Part shown: positions 56,469 through 64,000 of the stretch, one piece after another | How the letters are laid out: the number at the start of each line of letters is the position of its first letter | Position numbering within the stretch: position 1 is the stretch's first letter | The notes under the pieces: model-generated | Seen by the model: only the letters and a program-made list of their open reading frames with translations | Database searches by the model: none | Told to the model about the DNA's origin: nothing | Position numbers and translations under genes: made by a program | NCBI RefSeq assembly: GCF_000359605.1 | Contig: NZ_APML01000004.1 | Coordinates: forward strand, 1-64,000 | Length of the DNA stretch: 64,000 bases | DNA from: Gracilibacillus halophilus YIM-C55.5 | GTDB taxonomy: Bacteria; Bacillota; Bacilli; Bacillales; Amphibacillaceae | Direction of reading: 5' to 3'

Positions 56469-57155
56469 TTATGGAGACAGAGCATCAAGAGCTTGCTTTG
56501 CGGCACGTTGCTCTGCTTCTTTTTTTGTTTTTCCGATTCCTTGGCCAGCTGTTTTGCCATTGATGGTAACAACAGCTCGAAATTCCCTGTCGTGTGCAGG
56601 ACCTTTTTCATCAGCAATTGCATATTCAGCGACTTTATTTTTGTACTGTTGAATCGTTTCTTGCAATTGACTTTTATAATCCATCGTATGCGAAAAAGCA
56701 CCGGTTGTTATTTTAGGATACACATAGGCTTTGAGAAAAGCGACCACTTGGTCAAATCCTTGATCCAGATATAATGCCCCAATAAACGCTTCAAAGACGT
56801 CAGCAAGTAATGCCGGGCGGTCTCTACCACCAGTCATTTCTTCTCCCTTCCCTAATAGGACATACTCACGAAACTGTAAAGCATCCGCAAAGTTTACTAA
56901 AGCAGGTTCGCAAACAATCGATGCACGTAATTTCGTTAAGTCCCCTTCTTCCATACTTTCGTATTCACGATATAAGTATTGAGAAACACCTAATTCTAGC
57001 ACTGCATCTCCTAAAAACTCTAGCCGTTCATTATCCATAAACTTACTTTTCCGATGCTCATTCACATACGATGAATGGGTAAACGCTTGACGCAACAATT
57101 GTTCATCATGAAAATAAATATTTAATTTTTCTTGCAATTGATTAAAATCTGACAT
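56469..57155 (-). CDS. rnc: Ribonuclease III
   Basis: RNase III cuts double-stranded RNA in rRNA processing and, in B. subtilis, degrades toxin-antisense RNAs. The 228-residue product from MSDFNQLQ has the catalytic signature [20 protein letters not shown] near residues 41-60, a second acidic cluster in [19 protein letters not shown], and a C-terminal dsRNA-binding domain with [16 protein letters not shown] and [19 protein letters not shown]. An upstream in-frame ATG is less likely, as it would place the start close to the promoter; GGTGGG precedes the chosen one. Confidence 0.95.
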   Translation of the reverse strand: MSDFNQLQEKLNIYFHDEQLLRQAFTHSSYVNEHRKSKFMDNERLEFLGDAVLELGVSQYLYREYESMEEGDLTKLRASIVCEPALVNFADALQFREYVLLGKGEEMTGGRDRPALLADVFEAFIGALYLDQGFDQVVAFLKAYVYPKITTGAFSHTMDYKSQLQETIQQYKNKVAEYAIADEKGPAHDREFRAVVTINGKTAGQGIGKTKKEAEQRAAKQALDALSP

Positions 57156-57206
57156 CTGATCACCCACCATCAAAACATTTACATCTTTTGTATTAATGTT
57201 AGTCCT

Positions 57207-57215
57207 ATTATAGCA
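57207..57215 (-). promoter_or_regulatory. Extended -10 promoter of rnc
   Basis: The minus strand reads TGCTATAAT, an extended -10 with a consensus hexamer at 57212-57207. No strong -35 is seen at 17 bases, as is allowed for extended -10 promoters. It lies between the acpP terminator and rnc. Confidence 0.55.
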
Positions 57216-57230
57216 TGACAAGTTGAAATA

Positions 57231-57255
57231 AGGGAAGCCATTCCTTGACTTCCCT
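57231..57255 (-). terminator. Probable terminator after acpP
   Basis: Seven-base arms AGGGAAG (57231-57237) and CTTCCCT (57249-57255), plus further pairing towards the loop, form a hairpin 15 bases after the acpP stop. The minus strand continues with TATTTC, a weak T-tract. Confidence 0.5.
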
Positions 57256-57270
57256 CTCTTAAAATCGCCA

Positions 57271-57504
57271 TTATTGATTACTGTTTATGTAATCGACAGC
57301 ATCTCCTACTGTACCGATTTTTTCAGCATCTTCATCAGCGATTTCCATATCAAATTCATCTTCTAATTCCATTACAAGTTCAACGACATCTAATGAATCA
57401 GCCTCGAGGTCATCTTTAAAAGAAGCCTCCATAGTCACTTTATCTTCATCCACGTCTAAACGATCAACTACAATCTTCTTCACACGCTCGAATGTGTCTG
57501 CCAT
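57271..57504 (-). CDS. acpP: Acyl carrier protein
   Basis: ACP carries growing acyl chains in fatty-acid and phospholipid synthesis. The 77-residue acidic protein has the phosphopantetheine Ser in [17 protein letters not shown] near residue 37. It is the last gene of the FapR-controlled cluster. Confidence 0.97.
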   Translation of the reverse strand: MADTFERVKKIVVDRLDVDEDKVTMEASFKDDLEADSLDVVELVMELEDEFDMEIADEDAEKIGTVGDAVDYINSNQ

Positions 57505-57551
57505 CTTCCGTCACCCCCTTTCAAAGGATGATATTCACGTTTTTATTTACA

Positions 57552-58295
57552 TTATGACATCACCATGCCACCGTCCACTTGAATGGTTTGGCCGGTGATA
57601 TATTTTGATTGATTTGAGGCTAAGAATACAGCTGTGTTTGCTACATCTTCTGCCTCACCTAAGGTTTTTAACGGAATTAATGACAAAATTTGTTCTTTTT
57701 GATCTTCAGTTAATTCATCCGTCATATCTGTAGCAATAAAGCCGGGAGCAACGGCGTTCACTAATATATTTTTCGCTGCAAGTTCTTGGGCTGCTGATTT
57801 CGTTAAACCAATCACTCCAGCTTTAGCAGATACGTAATTCGCCTGACCAGGATTACCACTAATTCCTACAACGGAAGAAACATTAATAATTCTACCCGAT
57901 TTTTGTTTCATCATTTGTCGTGTCACTGCTTTTGTACAAACAAATACACCTTTTAAGTTCGTATCGATGACATCGTCAAAATCTTCTTCACTCATTCTCA
58001 TTAATAAATTGTCTTTCGTAATGCCAGCATTATTCACAAGAACATCAAGACGTCCAAATGTGTCAATCGTTTGCTTGACCATCGCTTTTACTTCTTTTTC
58101 ATTACTGACATTGGCTTGTATTTTGATTGCTGTTCCACCGATTTCTTCAATTTCATCAACTACTGCTTGTGCTTTATCAGCACTCCCAGCATAATTAACA
58201 GCGACACTAGCACCATTTTTCGCCATTTGAAGTGCGATTGCGCGGCCAATGCCACGGGATGCTCCCGTCACTAATGCTACTTTGTCTTGCAACAT
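57552..58295 (-). CDS. fabG: 3-oxoacyl-ACP reductase FabG
   Basis: FabG reduces 3-oxoacyl-ACP with NADPH in fatty-acid elongation. The 247-residue protein is a short-chain dehydrogenase with [20 protein letters not shown] near residues 10-29, [14 protein letters not shown], catalytic Ser in [20 protein letters not shown] and the Tyr-Lys pair YVSAKAG near residues 152-156. The ATG at 58295 has AAGGAGGA upstream and is preferred to an ATG seven codons earlier, which would overlap fabD. Confidence 0.96.
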   Translation of the reverse strand: MLQDKVALVTGASRGIGRAIALQMAKNGASVAVNYAGSADKAQAVVDEIEEIGGTAIKIQANVSNEKEVKAMVKQTIDTFGRLDVLVNNAGITKDNLLMRMSEEDFDDVIDTNLKGVFVCTKAVTRQMMKQKSGRIINVSSVVGISGNPGQANYVSAKAGVIGLTKSAAQELAAKNILVNAVAPGFIATDMTDELTEDQKEQILSLIPLKTLGEAEDVANTAVFLASNQSKYITGQTIQVDGGMVMS

Positions 58296-58297
58296 AT

Positions 58298-59242
58298 TTA
58301 TTCCTCCTTCACCCAATCAATAAACGCTTGAAAGGATTCAATATCTTGTACATTGAAAACTGTTGCTCTTCTTTTCACTTTTTTCACGAGCCCCGTCAAT
58401 ACCTTTCCAGTTCCAACCTCTACGATTGCATCGATATCTTGTTCCAATAAACCTTCAATGGTCTCCTCAAAACGAACTGGTGAATACAACTGTTGTACGA
58501 GTAAATCTTTGATATCTTCAACTTGTGTGACTTGATCAGCAGTTACATTAGCATAAACCGGAACAGTCGCCTTGTTCCAATCAATCGCCTCAACTTCCGT
58601 GCGCAAATCCTCGGCAGCAGGTTTCATTAAACTTGAATGGAATGGACCACTAACTGGTAACGGCATCACTCGTTTCGCTCCTGCTTCTTTTAACACATCA
58701 ATACTTGCGGTAATTCCACTTTTCGTACCTGAAATCACAATTTGGCCTGGACAATTTATGTTTGCTAGTTCAACAGTTTCACCATGAGCTTCTTGAATAC
58801 GGTCTAATTCATCTTCAATGGTATTACGGTCTAATCCAAGCACAGCAGCCATTGATCCTTGTCCTTTTGGATAGGCTTTTTCCATTAATTTGCCCCGCTC
58901 ATGAACCAGTTGTATGGCATCTTTAAAATCAATCGCATCTGCAGCAACAAGAGCACTATATTCACCTAAACTATGACCGGCCGTGATCGAAGGATGGATT
59001 CCTTGTTCTGCTAATAATTGTGTAATTGCTGTACTGACAGTCAACAATGCTGGTTGTGCATTCTCAGTATTTGTTAGTGTTTCTTCAGGTCCTTGAAGCA
59101 TAATTGATTGTAAGTCATAACCTAATTGGTCGTTTGCTTTTTGAAACAGTTCTTGAACAAGTGGAAATGATTCGTACAATTCTTTTCCCATTCCAATGGT
59201 TTGTGACCCTTGCCCGGGATAAATAAAAGCTAATTTTTTCAA
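58298..59242 (-). CDS. fabD: Malonyl-CoA-ACP transacylase FabD
   Basis: FabD loads malonyl groups onto ACP. The 314-residue protein has [18 protein letters not shown] near the start, catalytic Ser in [15 protein letters not shown] near residue 93, and catalytic His in [10 protein letters not shown] near residue 200. It starts with TTG, three bases after the plsX stop, supported by GGGAGGAG. It sits between plsX and fabG as in other FapR operons. Confidence 0.96.
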   Translation of the reverse strand: MKKLAFIYPGQGSQTIGMGKELYESFPLVQELFQKANDQLGYDLQSIMLQGPEETLTNTENAQPALLTVSTAITQLLAEQGIHPSITAGHSLGEYSALVAADAIDFKDAIQLVHERGKLMEKAYPKGQGSMAAVLGLDRNTIEDELDRIQEAHGETVELANINCPGQIVISGTKSGITASIDVLKEAGAKRVMPLPVSGPFHSSLMKPAAEDLRTEVEAIDWNKATVPVYANVTADQVTQVEDIKDLLVQQLYSPVRFEETIEGLLEQDIDAIVEVGTGKVLTGLVKKVKRRATVFNVQDIESFQAFIDWVKEE

Positions 59243-59245
59243 AAG

Positions 59246-60249
59246 TTACTCCTCCCTTGTTTCCACAGATAAATTTCCTATCTCTTGCTGAATCGTCTCT
59301 GTAACATTAGCTTCGATCATATGTACAGCTTGCTGAATCGCATTAAAGATCGCTTGTTGATTGGATGATCCATGTGCTTTAATAACAGGTGCTCGTAATC
59401 CAAACAAGCCTGCACCTCCATACTCTGAATAATCAAGCTCATCTTTTAACCCTTTTAATTCATTTTTGGCTAAAAGTGCCGCTAGTTTGGTTTTCGGATT
59501 GGCTGTAAACTTCTCTTTCATTAATGAAAACAACGTCAGTGCCGTTCCTTCAATTGTTTTTAACGCAATATTACCACTAAATCCGTCGGTAACAACAACA
59601 TCTGCTACCCCCTCTAATAAATCTCTTGATTCCACATTTCCGACAAAATGAATAGGGCTTCATTTAACAGTTCATACGCTTTCTTCGTTAATTCACTACC
59701 TTTGCCACTTTCGGTTCCGATATTTAATAATCCAACTCTCGGTTGATCAACGTTTCTCACTCGGTTCATATAAATAGAACCCATCACACCGTATTGCAAC
59801 AAATGTTGTGGTTTAGCATCCACATTCGCTCCTACGTCTAATAAAAGAAAACCATCACCTGATGTAGTTGGTAGTGTTGGACTTAGCGCTGGACGATCAA
59901 TGCCATTTATGCGCCCAATCGTAAATAAACCTGTACTCATCCACGCCCCGGTATTTCCTGCTGATATACAAGCATCCGCTCGCTTTTCTTTCACTTCATT
60001 TGCTGCTAATACCATGGAGGATTGTTTTTTTCTACGTACCGCTCTAACGGGTTCATCTTCACTCGTAATCACTTGCTCGGTATGAATCACATCGATCGAA
60101 GCATGATCATGAAGAAACGGTTGAATTTTTTCTTCATCTCCGATTAATGTAATTTGTATATTCGGAAGGTGTTTCACAGCCTTGATCGCTCCCAATACCA
60201 TTTCACCTGGAGCATGATCACCACCCATAGCATCAATCGCTATTCTCAT
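59246..60249 (-). CDS. plsX: Phosphate acyltransferase PlsX (frameshifted)
   Basis: PlsX makes acyl-phosphate from acyl-ACP for phospholipid synthesis. The N-terminal part has [20 protein letters not shown] and [16 protein letters not shown], and the C-terminal part has [19 protein letters not shown] and [20 protein letters not shown]. The frame breaks near residue 197 at a C-run (plus-strand GGG 59655-59657). One more C gives [17 protein letters not shown] and a 334-residue product, the usual length. PlsX is essential in B. subtilis, so a sequence deletion is the likeliest cause. It overlaps fapR by four bases. Confidence 0.94.
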
Positions 60250-60827
60250 GATTCATCTCCTTCCTTATCTTGATTTGAACGAAACATTTCAAATCTCCCA
60301 GTAAATACTTGCTCGTTTTCTACCGTACTATGAACTTCCACTATTGTCCGACGATGTTGTGTCCGAACAACTTTAGCTTTTGCTACAACGCGTTCTCCTT
60401 CTAACACTTGCCTAGTAAATGTAATATCTGCGTTCGTAGTTAACGCCAGTTCATCATTGATCACAGCTACCGCCAATGAATTGGCTTGTGCAAATAAATG
60501 ATGTCCTCTCGCAATTTTATTCCGTGAAAAAACGTGTTCACCTGTAATATCTAAGATGGAAATCGCTCGTTGGTCTAGTTCTAAATCAATGATTTCTCCA
60601 ATGACTTCATCGATCGGCAATGCTTTCACTTCTTCATTCCATTGATGAGTCGCGACAGATTTAATTCGCTCACGCAATTCGGGTATGCCTAACTCCATAC
60701 GATCCAATCGAATGGTTTGAATACTGACACCAAAATCCTTCGCTAATGCTTCATCTGTGATAAACGGCTTTTCATCGATTGTCTCTTTAAGTATGGATTG
60801 TCGTTGTTTTTTTGATTGTTTTCTCAT
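60246..60827 (-). CDS. fapR: Fatty-acid and phospholipid regulator FapR
   Basis: FapR represses lipid-synthesis genes and is released by malonyl-CoA or malonyl-ACP. The 193-residue protein has an N-terminal helix-turn-helix ([24 protein letters not shown] near residues 20-44) and a C-terminal hot-dog domain with [22 protein letters not shown], which binds malonyl-CoA. It leads its own operon, with a matching operator about 65 bases upstream, so it is autoregulated. Confidence 0.96.
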   Translation of the reverse strand: MRKQSKKQRQSILKETIDEKPFITDEALAKDFGVSIQTIRLDRMELGIPELRERIKSVATHQWNEEVKALPIDEVIGEIIDLELDQRAISILDITGEHVFSRNKIARGHHLFAQANSLAVAVINDELALTTNADITFTRQVLEGERVVAKAKVVRTQHRRTIVEVHSTVENEQVFTGRFEMFRSNQDKEGDES

Positions 60828-60891
60828 TCAATTATCCACCATCCATTAGGAACCTTATCATGTATCCTCTTCTTTAAACGAATTGTTATTA

Positions 60892-60909
60892 ATTATGACT
60901 AGGTACTAA
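60892..60909 (-). promoter_or_regulatory. FapR operator
   Basis: The minus strand reads TTAGTACCTAGTCATAAT, nearly the known FapR box with its TTAGTACC core. It lies immediately downstream of the -10 of the fapR promoter, so bound FapR would block transcription start or escape. Confidence 0.85.
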
Positions 60910-60913
60910 TAGT

Positions 60914-60942
60914 AATATATAATACCAGCGTTAATTATGCAA
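60914..60942 (-). promoter_or_regulatory. SigA promoter of fapR-plsX-fabD-fabG-acpP
   Basis: On the minus strand TTGCAT (60942-60937) and TATATT (60919-60914) are 17 bases apart, ending four bases before the FapR operator. The whole element lies directly after the recG stop. Confidence 0.75.
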
Positions 60943-60947
60943 GGTTC

Positions 60948-62980
60948 TTAATGTAATAAATCCCGATTTGCTTTAGCTTGTTGCAAAAAATAATGTCGCA
61001 ATGGTTGATACGCTTCTTCTTGTAACTTGTTTGTCTCAACGATTTCATACGCATCTTGACGGGCTGTCTCTAGCGCACGATAATCATGAACTAAATCACC
61101 AAGACGAAATTCAGGCAGTCCACTTTGCTTGACTCCGAAAATATCGCCAGGACCTCGCAATTCAAGATCCTTTTCAGCTAAATGGAACCCATCTGTTGTT
61201 TCAGTCATAATCCGCATTCGTTCTTTGCCTGTATCTCCTTTTGGATCGGCTACTAAAATACAATAACTTTGCGCCTCTCCTCGACCTACCCGACCACGAA
61301 GTTGATGGAGTTGACTTAATCCGAATCGGTCGGCATCTTGAATCATCATTATCGTAGCATTTGGAACATTCACACCTACTTCAACAACAGTTGTTGAAAC
61401 TAGAATTTTCGTTTGGTTCATAGCAAAACGATTCATGACGTCTTCTTTTTCTTCTGTGGAAAGACGTCCATGCATGAGCCCGACCTCTGTTTCATTTGAC
61501 AGCATTTCTTCTAACTGATGGTATAAATCAACAGCATTTTGAATATCAAGCTCATCCGATTCTTCAATGAGTGGACAAATAATATAAGCTTGATGGCCTT
61601 GTTGCACCTGTTTTAAAACAAAAGACAATACTCGATTCATCATATTTTCTTTTACCCAATACGTTTCTACAGGCTTTCTTCCTGCTGGCATCTGATCGAT
61701 TTTAGAAACGTCCATATCACCATAAGTTGTTATGGAAAGTGTTCGTGGAATCGGTGTAGCGGTCATAAACAACACATCAGCCAAAATCCCTTTTTCTTTC
61801 AGCGATTTCCGTTGTTGTACACCGAATCGATGTTGTTCATCAATGACGACAAAACCGAGATCAAAAAATTCAACATCATCCTGAATTAATGCATGTGTTC
61901 CGATCACAACATGGCAGGTGCCATCACCAATGGCGGTCGTTATTTCTCTTCGTTTTTTTCCTTTCACAGAACCTGTCAGACGTTCCACTACCACATCTGT
62001 AGGCAACCATTCTCTTAATGTTTGTTCATGTTGTTCTGCTAAAATTTCAGTCGGTACCATGACAGCAGCCTGTTTTCCTGCGGTCACACTTGCAAACAAA
62101 CTTAATATGCTACAGCCGTCTTTCCTGAACCAACATCTCCTTGAAGCAAACGATTCATGCAATAAGGTGATGTCATATCCGTTAAAATTTCATGCAAACT
62201 TCTCGTCTGAGCTTCTGTTAAAGGAAAAGGTAATTCGTCAATCATCGTTTGCAGTCTCTCTTTATCATAGAGTTGTGCGTTACCACTTGTAGCCTCACGT
62301 GTTTGTCTACGATACAATTGCATTTTTAACTGAAACAACAAAAATTCCTCATAAATAAACCTGCGTTTGGCATGTTTTAACGTCGAAAAAGAACGAGGAA
62401 AATGTATGTCTTTAATAGCATCAGATCGGTTCGGTAATTTATATGCATGAAGGTACGTTGAGGGCAAAATCTCTTCGCACGCATCTGCATAGGATTGAAT
62501 AGTCGATTGCATCACTTTTTTTAATTGATAATTTTTCAAGTCACCGGTTAACGGGTAAATCGGCGTGATTGGTGTATCTTGATCCATTGTTCCTTGCTGA
62601 AACTGATCAATTGTAATCTGTAATCGATGTTGATCCCACTTTCCATTTACAGAAACGGTTTCTCCTGGGTGAAAATATTTTTTCGCAAATGCTCGGTTAA
62701 ACATAATCCCTTTAATCGCAATCCCGTCTACTTGCAAACGCACAGTTAATCGCGAACGCTTTTTGCCATAATATTGTACAACAGGTTCTTGCATGACTTG
62801 TGCAACAATTGTCACTTTCTCATCATGCATCAACTCATGAATCGGCTTTTGCTCATAGTGATCATACCGATTCGGAAAATGTAGCAATAAATCTTCTATC
62901 GTATATATACCTAAGTCAGTTAATGATTCTGCCAGTTTAGATCCGATCCCTTTAATGTCCTGTATTGATCGTTGTAACAT
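60948..62980 (-). CDS. recG: ATP-dependent DNA helicase RecG (frameshifted)
   Basis: RecG remodels stalled forks and recombination junctions. The N-terminal wedge domain (residues 1-200) includes an OB fold, with LAESLTDLGIYTIEDLLLHFPNRY. The helicase core has LLQGDVGSGKTAVA (Walker A), VVIDEQHRFGVQQRKSL (DExH box), TATPIPRTLSIT and the C-terminal QLRGRVGRGEAQSYC motif VI. The frame breaks near residue 290, directly after Walker A, around 62107-62109. One extra A gives AVAILSLFASVTAG and a 677-residue protein, close to the B. subtilis size. A sequence deletion is likely, though recG is not essential. Confidence 0.93.
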
Positions 62981-63002
62981 TTCCTCGCCCCACTTGTCTA
63001 TA

Positions 63003-63034
63003 CATGATAAAGCCCTATCGAATGGCGATAGAGC
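63003..63034 (-). terminator. Intrinsic terminator after fakA
   Basis: Nine-base arms GCCCTATCG (63012-63020) and CGATAGAGC (63026-63034), with one G-U pair in the RNA, enclose a five-base loop. The minus strand continues with TTTATC. It lies about ten bases after the fakA stop. Confidence 0.72.
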
Positions 63035-63044
63035 TCAGGCAACA

Positions 63045-64000
63045 CTATTCAACTGAAAGAATATATGAATAAATGGGTTGTCCACCGTCAACAGTTTCTA
63101 CCTCGATATCTTCAAAGTTCGCTTCCATAAAATGATTTATTTCCTCGACTTCTTCCTTTGTCGAATCATCACCACAGATGATCGTCATAATCTCGTCTGT
63201 TTCATCATCAATCAAATCGTGTAAAAGTTGTTTCATGACAGTCATTTTATCTTGATCTGAAGAGTTAATTTTGCCGTCATACAATCCCATGAAATTTCCT
63301 TTTTCGATGGTAATTCCTTCAATTTGTGTGTCACGTACAGCATACGTAATTTGACCTGTTTTCACACTGCCGCTAGCTTCTTTCATTTGTTCTTGATTTT
63401 CTTTTAGATCGATCTCTGGGTTAAAAACAAGCATGGCGCTAATTCCTTGAGGTATGGTCTTTGTAGGAACGACTGCTACATTTTGATCAGCTAACTCTTG
63501 CGCTTGTTCAGCTGCCATGACAATATTTTTATTATTCGGAAGTACGATAACATTTTCTGCATTCGTTTGTTCAATCGCATCGGCAAGGTCTTGTGTACTC
63601 GGATTCATCGTTTGGCCACCTTCAATCACTACCGTTGCGCCTATGCTTTCAAACAAATCACGAATGCCGTCCCCCATGGCTACTGTAACGATTCCATATT
63701 TTTGCTTTGGTTGAAAGGATGTGTTTGCATCATTTTGAACAATGTCAGAATGTTGTTCTCTCATATTTTCCGCTTTTAAATGAATAAAACTACCAAAACG
63801 CTGACCGAGATTAAACACATCTCCAGGATATTCCGCATGAATATGCACCTTTACCATCTCATCATCAGATACAACTAAAAGTGAATCACCATATTCACTC
63901 AATTCTTCACGAAACTGAGCTTCGTCAAATGGGTGTTCCTTTAGCTTCTCCTTTTCAAATTGAACCATAAACTCCGTACAATAGGTATAAGTGATTTCAT
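63045..64000 (-). CDS. fakA: Fatty acid kinase / DAK phosphatase-domain protein FakA (YloV), 3' part
   Basis: FakA phosphorylates fatty acids bound to FakB, feeding exogenous fatty acids to phospholipid synthesis. About 318 C-terminal residues are present; the reading frame stays open to the window edge (upstream codons read EITYTYCTEF before MVQFEKEK), so the N-terminal DhaL kinase domain lies outside. Visible segments include DDEMVKVHIHAEYPGDVFNLG and the later NVIVLPNNKNIVMAAEQA, both typical of YloV. The position upstream of recG is as in B. subtilis (yloV-recG with sda genes lost between). Confidence 0.9.
   Translation of the reverse strand, partial: EITYTYCTEFMVQFEKEKLKEHPFDEAQFREELSEYGDSLLVVSDDEMVKVHIHAEYPGDVFNLGQRFGSFIHLKAENMREQHSDIVQNDANTSFQPKQKYGIVTVAMGDGIRDLFESIGATVVIEGGQTMNPSTQDLADAIEQTNAENVIVLPNNKNIVMAAEQAQELADQNVAVVPTKTIPQGISAMLVFNPEIDLKENQEQMKEASGSVKTGQITYAVRDTQIEGITIEKGNFMGLYDGKINSSDQDKMTVMKQLLHDLIDDETDEIMTIICGDDSTKEEVEEINHFMEANFEDIEVETVDGGQPIYSYILSVE

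Noticed and set aside
1-64000. CRISPR array, prophage, insertion sequence or integrated island
   Set aside because: No regularly spaced repeats, transposase, integrase other than XerC, or tRNA-flanked boundaries were seen. Gene order is conserved core order throughout.

Overview
This is a contiguous piece of the core chromosome of a low-GC Gram-positive bacterium of the family Bacillaceae. Gene order from frr to the fakA (yloV) region is nearly that of Bacillus subtilis: fapR-plsX-fabD-fabG-acpP, rnc, smc-ftsY-ylxM-ffh, rpsP-khpA-ylqD-rimM-trmD-rplS, lepB-rbgA-rnhB-ylqG-ylqH, sucCD, dprA, topA, xerC-hslV-hslU-codY, the fla/che operon, swrB, rpsB-tsf-pyrH-frr. Acidic, Asp/Glu-rich stretches in several proteins (FlgE, the S2 tail, FliF, FapA) suggest a salt-tolerant relative of the Halobacillus/Oceanobacillus/Gracilibacillus type. 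The genus is an inference.

Almost every gene lies on the minus strand, so transcription runs from high to low coordinates. The only plus-strand gene is a small DUF1128 (YfkK-like) gene at 56091-56315. No stretch over about 300 bases lacks a gene. I see no mobile element, prophage, tRNA, rRNA or CRISPR array.

Layout from right to left. (1) 64000-60948: the 3' part of fakA and recG. (2) 60942-57271: the FapR-controlled phospholipid and fatty-acid operon, with a recognisable FapR operator over the start of transcription. (3) 57155-49579: RNase III, the isolated plus-strand gene, and the chromosome-segregation and SRP block (smc, ftsY, ylxM, ffh). (4) 49476-46060: ribosome and tRNA maturation genes, with separate promoters and terminators for rpsP-khpA and rplS, then signal peptidase. 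(5) 46036-42072: rbgA, rnhB and two flagellar-export-like proteins (YlqG, YlqH). (6) 41956-36613: sucCD, dprA, topA. (7) 36402-32727: xerC, hslVU, codY. (8) 32571-5719: the fla/che operon of about 27 kb, building the basal body (flgBC, fliE-J), hook (fliK, flgD, flgE), switch (fliM, fliY, cheY), export gate (fliOPQR, flhBA), placement factors (flhFG), chemotaxis core (cheBAWCD) and ending in sigD. (9) 5696-3459: FapA, an unknown small protein and swrB. (10) 3462-1: rpsB with an S2-type leader, tsf, pyrH, frr.

The main anomaly is sequence quality. Seven genes (cheD, cheB, topA, ffh, smc, plsX, recG) each need exactly one inserted base to give a full-length product of normal size. Several are essential, so deletion errors in the sequence are more likely than real pseudogenes. 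Other points of interest are the missing trmFO between topA and xerC, a stand-alone FlhB C-domain look-alike, an HslV whose N-terminus lacks the serine used by B. subtilis ClpQ, a perfect palindrome over the rplS promoter, and an unrecognised gene in the sigD-swrB interval. I found no clearly new system.
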